A DNA stretch of 64,000 nucleotides from Phaseolus vulgaris (lineage: Eukaryota; Streptophyta; Magnoliopsida; Fabales; Fabaceae). This document shows, piece by piece, positions 51,010 to 62,800 of this stretch (its first letter is position 1; every line of letters starts with the position of its first letter). The stretch lies in NCBI RefSeq assembly GCF_000499845.2, contig NC_023756.2, positions 44,962,291 to 45,026,290 on the forward strand, given 5' to 3'. The translations under genes and the position numbers were made by a program. The notes beneath the pieces were generated by a model. That model was not told the DNA's origin. It worked only from the letters and a program-made list of their open reading frames with translations, and did not search any database.

Positions 51010-51243
51010 ATCACTCTTAGCTAATAATCAATTGAGTATTTTTCTCAAGACATTCCTTGCTTAACTGAGTATTCTTTCTCAAATCACTCATAACTCAACG
51101 AGTATTCTTTTCCAAGTTACTTCTGACTCAATGAATATTATTTAAGCTCTCAGCCACTCCTAGATGACCTTGTCAAGGAATATTATTTCCAAGTCACTCA
51201 TAGCTAACCAAGTATTCTTTATCATTTAGTCATTCATGGCTAA
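51010..51243 (+). repeat. Imperfect 33-40 bp tandem repeat, about six units
   Basis: Each unit follows the pattern TCACTCATAGCTAACCAAG then TATTCTTTNCCAAG, with units near 51010, 51050, 51085, 51118, 51157 and 51196 and a last partial unit. Identity between units is about 65-80% by eye. No open frame crosses the array. Confidence 0.6.
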
Positions 51244-54200
51244 CATACAATAATTGTAGGATTGGATGATCATCTTATCTGACTACTAGAGAGTGACACC
51301 AACAAGTGTCTCTCAAACGAATATACACTTTAGGCTTTCTCCCATAACACAAATCATCTTGATCTCTAGGAGGGAAGCGTCTTTCGACGTGGATAAGTTT
51401 TCTCTCTTAGGTACCTGGATTAACACTTTTAGTGTTTTCCATGAAGTTCTTTTGGACCCTGATATTATAGTATTGTTCATTCTTTAAGCTTGAGGATCCT
51501 TTTATGAAATTGTGAGGTTTGCTCTATCATTTTATCAACATTTTTTGTATAATGGAATATTTTCTCTTAATTTGAGCAACAATTTGGCATGGTATCTCTT
51601 CTTCTTTCCCCTGGTAGGCTTTATATATGCACTGGAAGAAAATAGTTATTGAGAGGTCATTCATAGTCTTTGAGCAACTTTAGTTTTCTAGCATGTCCTT
51701 TCTATGTTTGACGAACTTAAATATAATCATTGCATTTAATACACTTCATGCAACTTTAAATGATTTACTTTCTATATGTAACATCTTGGATGTTTGGTAG
51801 TACACAGTTCTCTCGATAGCAGAGTTTTTTTATACTATTTCATGGTAAAATTGCATATGTACAGGGCAAGTAGTTAGGCCAATATTTGAAAGTAGTCATG
51901 TCATGAGAGTTGGTGGTCATTGTAGCTTTAGCTCATGTCCCAAGAGATATTTGAATGTTGATGTTTGACACAAGTCTTATTAGGGATAGATGAATGAGAC
52001 ATTCTCTGTAAATTAGACTCAAGCTTCAGTAGTAATCTTCGTGTGTTAGCTTATAATCTATTTTGAGCTAATGTTAATCATCTGATGTTATATGTTTCAC
52101 TTCTTCATTACATGATCTAATTGATTTTTATGATGTTCTTTTCATCTGTTTTTCATCAAAACTTATCAAATGAAGTGAAAGATATGCTTAATGGTTTTTC
52201 GCATGTACTTTAATGTTCAACTGACAGACGTTGTGGTTGAGCAACAATCTCTTAACGTCTTATAGTCACGATAATAACGTGATCTAATTTTTGTCTTATC
52301 AAACACAATTACATACTTTATTGATTTAAGTACTTAATTCAAATTGCAGAGTGTTGAACTTTTGCCTTAACCAATATAATGTTATGAGTTTACTAAAATC
52401 ATCTATGTCTTTAATATTTATTTATATTTTAATTATTTTTTTAATAATATAAAATTTAATTCTTTAAAACATTAATTAGTTTTTTATAGATAATTATATA
52501 ATAAATAATAAAAGGCATATTTAAATTTTTTTTACTCAATCATTTCACAAGTATAATAATATTTTAAGAAACTATGAAAAAAATATTATATTTATCGAGT
52601 ATTAAAAAAAATACATTATATTTTCAATTAAAATAAATGAAAAATAAATATATTTTCATTCAATTAGAATAAAAAATTGAATACATTTCTATTATAATTT
52701 TGATCCTATAAAAAATACTAAACAAATCTATATTTTAATTAAAATTACATTTAAAATAAATATTTAAATATAGTTATATTATTTAGAATACATGCTGAAT
52801 AGAAATTAACATTATTCATTTAAAAGTTAATGGTTAAAATTTATGCTTTATTATTTATTATATAATAATATATAAAATTTAATTAATATTTTAAAGAATT
52901 AAAATTTATATTATTAAATAAATAAATTTTAGATGATTAAAAACTAAATTAAAATATAAATAAATATCACATAAGTTAATAATTTTAACGAAACAAAGTA
53001 AGATTTTTCATAAAGTAATTTTTTTTATAGAGTTTGTATGAAGAAACATTCATTAAGGATTTCCTGGTAAAGAATTAAGTGAACTTATTACTTAATTAAT
53101 CTCAACAATAAATTTAAAATAAAATAGAATATTAAGATAAGAGTAGGACTTTCCACTTACTCTTGAAATGAGTGAATCGTTCCTCATATATATAAAAGAC
53201 TATTAATTACATATATAATGTTAATACATGGCAAATTCTGGTTGGAGAATGATCTCGGAAATTATCAATTAATTTGATTACAATAATTTGTTATGGAGTT
53301 TAAATTATTTTATATAAACTTTATTCATTTTATTTTTCTCTAAATTTTACTTATCTAAACAATCCAAAAATTAAGAAAGAGTAAAACAGCCTTGCATGTT
53401 TTTGTTCTACAGACGCAAAAAAGTTTAGAGTTATGCACAAATTTAAAATAATTTTTTAAAAATTTATATGAAAATAAATACAAGTTAGTTTATACATAAA
53501 TTATTTGTTTCTCTCCTAAAACTAAAATAGGATTTGTGAAAAAGTTCATTTAAACATATTTAAACGTGGAGGAGAGAAGCAACAACGTGGAGAAAAGGTA
53601 AAAAAAAAACTTTTAAAGAGTTTCCATATTGTATTTATGTTCCTGTATAATAATATATCAAGTTTGAAATTTTCTTCTTAGTGGTTTATAGTAAGATGGA
53701 ATCTTGTTCTTTTTTGGAATAATTTGACCCTTCATTCGAAAAAAAAACTTAGAATATCATACATGCAACCTCACACAATTTAAAATAATTATATTTTTTA
53801 TTTTAATTTTTTTAATAATATTGTTTTCACAATTATTATTGTTATTTAAAGTGTCAACTGAGATATAAGTTTCATTCTAATATCGTAACTTTTATAAATA
53901 TGATATTAGCAATTAACAATAAATATAATTAATTATATTTCAAACCAACACACAATAATGACCTTAAAAAAAAGAAAAAGGAGAGTCAAAACCTTAATTA
54001 TGTTTTTGAACAGTCGGTGAATGTTGTTTTAAGTTAACGTTTTATCTTTCAGACTTATTGTGATGATTTGAAAGATGATGGATGAATTTGATTGAGTCGC
54101 GTGCATGGTATTATGAAACTTCAAATACTTTAAGTTAAGCCAAACTTCAATATAAAGCAACTTTTCTTGTCTCATTCTTCAAGCAAATTTAGGGTCCCGT

Positions 54201-54331
54201 TGATTTATTCTTTTACGGAATTAATCACGAGAATTTAAAATAATTTACCTAAAAAATTATTTGTATTTAAAAATATTTTAGGAATGAATGGTTTAATCAT
54301 GATTGACAATACTTTGAAATTGATGATTGAA
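51244..54331. other. Possible decayed retroelement sequence, then AT-rich gap
   Basis: From 51244 to about 52400 the base composition is more even than in typical intergenic sequence here, but all frames are broken. It may be the non-coding part of an old LTR element together with the tandem repeat before it; no end, PBS or domain can be shown. From 52400 to 54331 it is plain AT-rich sequence. Confidence 0.3.
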
Positions 54332-54484
54332 TGTTGGAGATCTCACATCAATTAGAGATAAAAAGTTTTATACTATATAAGTAAGTGTAAAGTTTACTTA
54401 TGAACTGATTTTGAAATGTTGAGTTAGACTTAAAATCAATTTCTTGATATGGTTTAGAGTCATTTGAAATTTATTATAGCGAAA
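54332..54484 (+). mobile_element. TRIM-like element, left part (interrupted by the copia element)
   Basis: A complete LTR of about 118 bp begins TGTTGGAGATCTCACATCAA (54332) and ends at 54449. It is followed by TGGTTTAGAG (54450-54459), a mutated Met primer-binding site, and by the first 25 bp of the family's interior. The rest of the interior resumes at about 58249, so the copia element at 54485-58248 was inserted into it. Confidence 0.7.
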
Positions 54485-54536
54485 ATATAAGAAAATGATA
54501 AAAAATGGTAAGAAGAAGAGATGTTTCTTATTCTTT
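54485..54536 (-). repeat. 3' LTR remnant of the copia element
   Basis: This 52-bp segment recurs at 58073-58124 with a single mismatch and in the same direction, on the far side of the polyprotein remnant. On the minus strand it is the 3' end of the LTR. The rest of this LTR is missing between here and the end of the RNase H region. Confidence 0.7.
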
Positions 54537-56288
54537 TATGTGTATACTACATCACTTCATGTATATGAAATATATAGGGAGTTTCTCAATATCTGCGAGC
54601 TGATACTGTGTCGGCACATATGAAGGACTGATTATCCCAGCTTGTAATTTTTCTCGCACAATGTGGCAGTCTATCTCAATGTGTTTTGTGCGTTCATGAA
54701 ATACTGGGTTTGGTGCTATATGTAATGCCGCTTGATTGTCACATAAAAGTTGACCTGGCAAGTTACATGGCACCTTTAAATCCTGCAACAGATATCGCAA
54801 CCAAACTATCTCCAAACAAGTATTGGCCATTGCGCGGTATTCTGCTTCCGCTGATGATCTTGATACGTTTGTCTGTTTTTTTACTTCCATGAGATAATAG
54901 AGGAACCAAGAAAAATGCAATATCCAAATACTGATCTCCGAGTTGTCTGACAACCTCCCCAGTCTGAGTTGCAATAAGCTGTCAATGTCATATTGTTTTC
55001 GGATGGCAATAGCAATCCTTGTCCTGGTGATCCTTTGATGTACTTTAGGACTCGAATTGCGGCATCCCAATGAGGTTTCCGTGGATCCTGTATATATTGA
55101 CTTAGGGTCCGAACCAAAAATGCTATGTCAGGCCGAGTAACCGTGAGGTATATCAGTCGTCCCACGAGTCGCCTGTATTTGACTGGATCCTTTAATAACT
55201 CTCCATCGTCTGGTGTGAGTTTTAGGTTTTGTTCCATTGGAAATTTGTCTGGACGAGCACATGTGAGTCCCGTATCCTGCAAAATATCAAGCGCATATTT
55301 TCTTTGGGACATGTAAATACCAGCTTTGGAACAGGAAAATTCAATCCCTAGAAAATATTTTAGGTCTCCAAGATCTTTAATGCGAAATTGTTGTAATAAA
55401 CAATCTTTAACATGAATTTCTGTCAAATCATTTCCTGTCAAAAGAATATCATCCACATAAATCAAAAGAGCAGTAAATGATGAGTTATTTTGTCTTGTGA
55501 ATAGAGAGTAATCTGTCTTGGACGGTTGAAATCCTACAGATTTAATCACATGGGAAAATGTTGAAAACCATGTTCGAGATGCTTGTTTGAGACCATAAAG
55601 GGATTTGTTGAGTCGACATACAATGTTCTCCCCCTATCGATGATGCCCGGGTGGCAAGTCCATGTAAATAATTTCATGCAATGTGCCATGTAAGAAGGCA
55701 TTTTGCACATCTAGCTGGTGAGTAAACCAATTTCTGGCTGCTGCAATGGTGAGGAGACACCTCAAAGTTGTTAATTTTGTTGTTGGTGAAAAAGTTTCAG
55801 AATAGTCGACACCTTCAATTTGAGTGTACCCCTTTGCGACAAGGCGCGCCTTATATCTGTCGACGCTACCATCTGAGTTGTACTTTATTTTATAGACCCA
55901 TTTGCATCCGATGGGTTTCTGCCCAGCGGGTAACGGTGTCAAGGTCCACGTTTGATTTAGCTGCAAGGCGGAAAGCTCTTCGTCCATTGCTTTTTGCCAA
56001 TTTGGATCAAGGATAGCTTGAGCATAAGTGTGAGGTTCTTCGGTGGCTGTGATGTTAGCAAGATATGCACTATGTGTAGAAGAAAATCGTGAATTAGAAA
56101 GAAAATGATGCATAGGATACCTGGTTCCATTCGGTCGGTCTTGGGCAGTGGTCGAATGATTGGCTTGGGATCCCGTTACGTAGTCTTAAAGCCAGGAAGA
56201 TTGGGTTGATGTGCGACTGGATCGTCGAACAGGAAGGTCGGTTGGAGAAGGTTTGGTAATGGGTGCTAAACTTCTTGGCATGGGAGAA

Positions 56289-56480
56289 GGTTGGTCTACT
56301 GGAGGTTCAGGTGTATTATGACGAGTAGGAGAAGAAGGTTGGTTTGATGGAGGTTCAGGTGCATTGTGACGAGTAGGAGAAGATAGTTGGTTTGATGGAG
56401 GTTCAGGTGTGTTGTGACGAGTAGGAGAAGAAGGTTGGTTTGATGGAGGTTCAGGTGCATTGTGATGAGTAAGAGAAGAA
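56289..56480 (-). repeat. 48-bp in-frame tandem repeat in the copia polyprotein linker
   Basis: Four units of 48 bp encode 16-residue copies of the type [16 protein letters not shown] between integrase and reverse transcriptase. Units alternate between two variants (NTPEPP and NAPEPP), which suggests that a two-unit block was duplicated. Confidence 0.85.
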
Positions 56481-58072
56481 GGTTGATCGAGTGAATGTTG
56501 AACAGGAGTGGGTAAGTCAATGTCAATAGTAGGCAAAATACCTTGTAATGGAGGTGAGGATTGTGTCTGTGACTGTTGGCAGAATGGGAAAACACTTTCA
56601 TGGAAGATGACATCCCGACTTGTAAAAAAAGTGCATGCATCTATATTAAATAATTTGTATGCTTTTTGACTGTGAGGATAACCAATGAAGATGCATTGTC
56701 GGGCGCGCGGATCAAATTTTTGCTTAGGTGAAACAACAGTTGCGTAACACAGGCAACCAAAAGTTTTTAGGTGAGAAAGTGAAGGTGGTTGATTATATAG
56801 TAGCTCAAAAGGTGATTTATTTTTTAGTAAAGGTGATGGCAAGCGATTAATGATATATGTGGCGATTAAAACGCATTCTCCCCAAAATTCTAATGGTAAA
56901 TTTGACTGAAATAGGAGGGCTCGTGCTGTGTTTAAAACATGTCTATGTTTGCGTTCTACTACTCCATTTTGTTAAGGAGTGTAAACACAAGTGCGTTGAC
57001 ATTCAATACCTTTTTTTGAGAAAAAAATCATACATTGAAATAAATTACAGTCCGTTGTCAACGCGGATGGTTTTAATAGATGCCTGAAATTGATTTTGTG
57101 CAAATGTAATGAATGACTCTAAGAGATGTTGGGTTTTAGATTTGTGATTCATAAGAAATAGCCAAGTACATCTAGTATAGTCATCGACTATAGTGGGAAA
57201 AAACGTTTTCCAAAATGAGTTGGGGTTTTATGAGGACCCCAAATGTCACAATGCAATAGATTAAATGGAGAATGAGATTTTATTGTGCTTAAAGGAAATG
57301 GTAGCCTTGTTTGTTTAGCTTTGGGACAAATACTACAATGATTATGAATGGGAATAAGATTTTTACTGATAGGGATAGATAGTAAGGAAGATACAAGTTG
57401 TAGACACGCTGGAGAAGGATGTCCAAGGCGTTTGTGCCATAAATCAGGATCGATCGATATTTGAGATGCGTGGGCTTGGTTTGGAAGAGGGGACATGTAG
57501 TATAAGCCTGCGTGTTGTTTACCCGAGCCAATCATCCTCCCCGTAGCCAAGTCCTGTAAAACGCAACCATGTGGAGTAAAAACGACACAACAATTTAGTG
57601 AACTGGTTATCTTACTAATGGACATGAGATTTAAATTAAAAGAAGGAACACAAAGAACATCTTTGACAGTGATTTTGTCATTGAATTTAATTGTGCCTGT
57701 AGATGAGATGGGCGCAGTTGAGCCTGTGGGCAGATTAACATTTGAAATAAATGATGATGAAGTGTGTGTGAAAAATTGTGAATCAGATGCAATGTGATGG
57801 GTTGCTCCGCTATCCAAAATCCATGGTTTCGTAAAAGCAGAATTAGAAGAGGAGTTATGGGCAAGCAGACCTGCAGAGCTAACAAACGTGTCACTTTTAC
57901 CGTTATTGTTGAGCGAGTAAATAGCCCTTGCCAATTGTTGAATTTGCTCGGCACTGAAGCATTGTACGAGGTTTCTATCGGACTCGTTATTGGTGCCTTC
58001 TTTTCCAGACATGATTTTTAGGGGATAAAAATGGAGAGGCTGTCAGGGCATCAAGATCGGTGCTCTGGTAGC

Positions 58073-58248
58073 ATATAATAAAATGATAAAAAATGGTAAG
58101 AAGAAGAGATGTTTCTTATTCTTTCCCCAAATTACAATCTAATTAGGTAGGATACTAATCATGAGATTCTATAATTATTAAATTAATTGCATATAATTGG
58201 GTACAATATCGTCAAATATTGCCTATAATTTGATAATTATTATTTCCT
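58073..58248 (-). repeat. 5' LTR (or remnant) of the copia element
   Basis: Contains the 52-bp segment shared with 54485-54536, adjacent to the PBS-like site. It extends to the point where TRIM-like sequence resumes, giving an LTR of about 175 bp. The outer end does not show a clean TG, so the exact limit is inferred from the interrupted host element. Confidence 0.55.
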
Positions 58249-58358
58249 TAATAGAGAATTTGTTGGGTATCAGGTCACCCGTTATTAAACCGTTATCAGA
58301 TTATCCATAAATATATAATGTTAAATTAGGCTTAAAGTTCACTCCTTAATACGATATC
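58249..58358 (+). mobile_element. TRIM-like element, right part
   Basis: Resumes with GAGAATTTGTTGGGTATCAG and GTCACCCGTTATTAAACCG, the family's interior. It ends with the tail of an LTR (TTAGGCTTAAAGTTCACTCC near 58326-58350). Most of the second LTR has been deleted. Confidence 0.65.
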
Positions 58359-59835
58359 TACCCTAGAAACTTAGTCGAGCACATTTTTTTGGGAACTCGA
58401 CTTAAGTCACTACTTAAAGATACCTGATTAACATTGTGTATGGTACTAAAATCAAGTTTACTAACATAAAAGTTCATTTAACTCTGAACCAAAATCAAGC
58501 AAAAAATAAGGTATTTAATAGACAATTATCACTCCAACCACGTTTTAGTCGAGATCCAAAATTCAAGAGTTGATATTCTTATGACCAAGGTGAAATAAAA
58601 ACTTTTCTAATGCATACAATAATAAATAATAAAAATGTGATATAATGATTATATATTGGATTTTATAATCTACATGAACATGGTTGAAGAACTTGATATA
58701 ATGAATGTTATATAGGATTTTATAATTATATGAAGATGGTTGAAGAAGTTTGATACAATGTTGTGTGCATAATAGGGTATTCCATGTGATAAAATATACA
58801 ACTCTTACATATATTTGCAATGGTGACGCCATATTCTATTTAAGCTATTGAATAGAAAATACGTTAAATAGTGAGGTACGTTTAAGAATATATGTTAACA
58901 TAAAGGTAACATATATGTTTTATTAATTTACATTGAATATTTTCTAAATTTTTTGAAAGATAGGTTGTAATAATAAATGGACGGTTATTATTTGTTTATT
59001 CATTTATTATAGGCATCAGCATTTTTTAATCGTTTCATCAATTATATAGTGTAGTATTAAAATAAATGTTATAAAATAATTTATGGTAATCATGAGTAAG
59101 AAAGACTTACTTTTATAATAGGGTAATTGTACTAAGTTGTATACACTTTGACAAAAAAAAAGTTATTATTTTATTATAACACAATATTTGATTTTAAAAA
59201 AAGTTATAATATTTTATCATACCCCATTAATTCATTCTTTATCACAGATCTCGTTATAATTTTAAATTAAGAAATTAAACTTCATTTGATAGTTATATGT
59301 TTGATTAAAAATGATTGCTATTATTTTGAAATTTTGATTAAGTTTAGGAAAATATTTAAAACACGTTGTCCCAGTTATAACTTGTAAACTTTAAAATCAT
59401 AATAAAAAAATTCATCCAAATATTTTTCCGTATTAATATTTATTTTATTAATGCTTATTGAATTATAAAAAAATACTTTGACTTAGAAAGTTAATTCCTA
59501 TTAAATTATGTTATAATTGAAATCAATATATTATTATTATTTGATTTTAAAGAAAACTTTAAGGCGACAAATTGTCGCACCCTGTATCTTAAAATTGAGA
59601 TTCAGAAAATATTAATAGTAATTAATTATATTTTATAACTATATTAATTGGCCACAAAGAATTGAAAATATTGTTCTGTACTATTCAGCAAGTTATTTTT
59701 TATTTTTCAAAAATTATCCTATAGCTTTTTTACATGATACCTTTACTTTTTTTAAGACTTACAATCATTTTTTAAAATATTTAAAAAATTGAAATGCATT
59801 ACATAAGAATCACATCAAATCATATATCTCTATAA
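58359..59835. other. AT-rich intergenic stretch before the satellite
   Basis: A diverged local repeat (ATTTTATAATNTACATGAA-type followed by GGTTGAAGAA) occurs twice near 58650-58755. No gene was found. Confidence 0.45.
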
Positions 59836-62800
59836 ATGGGCCTTGATTTGCGCAAAATTTTTGAAAATTTTTCTCGAAATAGTTTTTTTCCAGAAATTTT
59901 ACGTAAGAATCTCAACTGAATTTGGGACAAAACGCGACAAAATTCAAGTCAAACGGATGAGTATTCACTCACGAAAAATATCAAACAGTTTCACACACAA
60001 ACGAACCTTCCTTTCAGCCATGCCAGTGATGAATAAAAAATTTATTGCCAATCTTATGGGACGAATTTGGGGCTCAAATCTCAGCCAAAACTCAGTACAC
60101 ACAGTGACGAACGTCTGGTAAAAATTTCAGACCATAATACCCAAGGAGTAAGGCGTAGTAAGTCACAGACCGAGAGTGAACAAAACTGGTTTTCTGAAAA
60201 CAAAACGTCCTGACTTTTCTCTCCCGTATCTTCTTTTTGTGATTTTTTTATGGACGTGCCTCCTCAACTCGGTGCAAACAACATATGAAAGTACTCGTGT
60301 GAATTTTTTCAGCGCAATACGGACCCAGAATAAAATTTCGGAAAGTAGGACGAAATTTCACAAGTTTTGGTAGAGGATAGCCTTGGTTTGCACAAAATTT
60401 CTGAAAAATTGTCCCGAAATAGTTTTTTCCTGAAATTCCACGTAGAAATCTCCACTAAATTTGGGACAAAAATGTGACAAATTTCAGGTCAAACGGATGA
60501 GTATTCCCCCACGAAAAAAATCAAACAATTTCACACACAAACGAACCTTCCTTCCAGCCTTAACAGTGATGAATAAAAAATTTGTTGTCAATCTTGTGGG
60601 ACGAATCTGGGGCTCATATCTCCGCCAAAACTCAGTAGACACAGTGACGGACGTCTGGTAAAAATTTCAGACCAGAATACCCAAGGAGTAAGGCGTAGTA
60701 AGTCCCAGACCGAGAGTGAACAAAACTGGTGTTCCGAAAACAAAACGTCCTGGCTTTTCTCCCCTTATCTTCTTTTTTGTGATTTGTTTATGGACGTGCC
60801 TCCTTACCTGGGTGTAAACAACAGATGAAAGTACTCGTATGCATTTTTTCAGCGCAATACGGACCCAGAATACAATTTCGGAAAGTAGGACGAAACTTCA
60901 CAAGTTTTGGTAGAGGATAGCCTTGGTTTGCACAAAATTTCTTAAAAATTCTTCCGAAATAGTTTTTTCCTGAAATTCCACGTAATAATCTCTACTGAAT
61001 TTGGGACAAAACGCGAAAAATTTCAGGTCAAACGGATGAGTATTCATCCACGAAAAAAAATCAAACAGTTTCACACACAAATGAACCTTCCTTTCAGCCC
61101 TGACAGTGATGAATAAAAAATTTATTGCCAATCTTGTGGGACGAATCTGGGGCTGAAATCTCAGCCAAAACTCGTTACACACAGTGACGAACGTCTGGTA
61201 AAAATTGTAGACCAGAATACCCAAGGAGTAAGGCGTATTAAGTCCCAGACCGAGAGTGAACAAAACTGGTTTTTCGAAAACAAAACATCCTGGCTTTTCT
61301 CCCCCGTATCTTCTTTTTGTGATTTGTTTATGGACGTGCCTCCTTACCTGGGTGCAAACAACATATCAAAGTACTCGTGTGAATTTTTTCAGCGCAATAA
61401 GGACCCAGAATACAATTTCGGAAAGTAGTTTGAAATTTCACAAGTTTTGGTAGAGGATAGCCTTGGTTTGCACAAAATTTCTGAAAAATTGTCCCAAAAT
61501 AGTTTTTCCTGAAATTCCACGTAAGAATCTCCACTGAATTTGGGACAAAACGCGACAACTTTCAGGTCAAACGGATGAGTATTCCCCCACGAAAAAAATC
61601 AAACAGTTTCACACATAAACGAACATTCCTTTCAGCCCTGGCAGTAATGAATAAAAAATTTATTGCCAATCTTCTGGGACGAATCTGGGGCTCAAATCTC
61701 ATCCAAAACTCAGTAGACATAGTGACGAACGTCTGGTAAAAATTTCAGACCAGAATACCCAAGGAGTAAGGCGTAGTAAGTCCCAGACCGAGAGTGAAAA
61801 AACTGGTTTTTCGAAAACAAAACGTCCTGGCTATTCTCCCCCGTATCTTCTTTTTGTGATTTGTTTATGCACGTGCCTCCTTACCTGGGTGCAAACAACA
61901 TATGAAAGTACTCGTGTGAATTTTTTCAGCGCAATACGGACCCAGAATACAATTTTGGACAGTAGGGCGAAATTCAACAAGTTTTGGTATAGGATAGCCT
62001 TGGTTTGCACAAAATTATTGAAAAATTCTCCGAAAATAGTTTTTTCCTAAAATTTCACGTAAGAATCTTCACTGAATTTGGGACACAACGCGACAAATTT
62101 CAGGTCAAACGGATGAGTATTCTCCTACGAAAAAAATCAAACAGTTCCACACACAAACGAACCTTCCTTTCAGCCCTGGCAGTGATAAATAAAAAATTTA
62201 TTGCCAATCTCGTGGGACGAATATGGGGCTGAAATCTCAGCCAAGACTCAGTAGACACAGTGACGAACGTCTGGTAAAAATTTCATACCAGAATACCCAA
62301 GGAGTAAGGCGTAGTAAGTGCAAGACCGAAAGTGAACAAAACTGGTTTTTCGAAAATAAAACGTCCTGCCTTTTCTCCCCCGTATCTTTTTTTTGTGATT
62401 TGTTTATTCACGTGCCTCCTTACCTGGGTGCAAACAACATATGAAAGTACTAGTGTGAATTTTTTCAGCGCAATACGGACTCAAAATACAAAAATCGGAA
62501 AGTAGGGCGAAATTTCACAAGTTTTGGTAGAGGATAGCCTTGGTTTGCTCAAAATTATTGAAAAATTCTCCCGAAATAGTTTTTTCCTAAAATTTCAGGC
62601 AAGAATCTCCACTGAATTTGGGACAAAACACGACAAATTTCAGGTCAAACGGATGAGTATTAGCCCACGAAAAAAATCAAACAGTTCCACACACAAACGA
62701 ACCTTCCTTCCAGTCCTGACAGTGATGAATAAAAATTTTATTGTAAATCTCGTGGGACGAATCTGGGGCTTAAATCTCAGCCAAAACTCAGTAGACACAG

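Larger units (their letters stand above)
54485..58248 (-). pseudogene. Dead Ty1-copia LTR retrotransposon (gag end, PR, INT, RT, RNase H)
   Basis: Minus strand, order of domains from the right. End of gag, then protease with ILDSGATHH and a GAG-pre-integrase zinc motif (about 58012-57190). Integrase, with VVERKH (about 57200-56850 and on). A Pro-rich linker with 48-bp repeats (56480-56289). Reverse transcriptase with [18 protein letters not shown] and the YVDD catalytic motif (56113-54890). RNase H with [11 protein letters not shown] (to about 54560). The order PR-INT-RT-RH is diagnostic for copia. It is disabled by a frame shift near 57195, two stop codons in integrase near 57050 and 56972, a frame break near 55630, a frame change near 54890, and loss of the C-terminal end after QLADI. 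Most of gag is absent. A PBS-like TGCTACCAGAGC follows the 5' LTR remnant. Confidence 0.9.

Noticed and set aside
51010..51243. CRISPR-like spaced repeats
   Set aside because: Units are contiguous and diverged, and the window is a plant nuclear genome.
54686..57087. Plus-strand open frames opposite the copia element
   Set aside because: They are antisense shadows of the protease-integrase-RT frames on the minus strand.
60898..61263. 121-codon minus-strand open frame in the satellite
   Set aside because: It occurs in one monomer only; other monomers break it, so it is chance.
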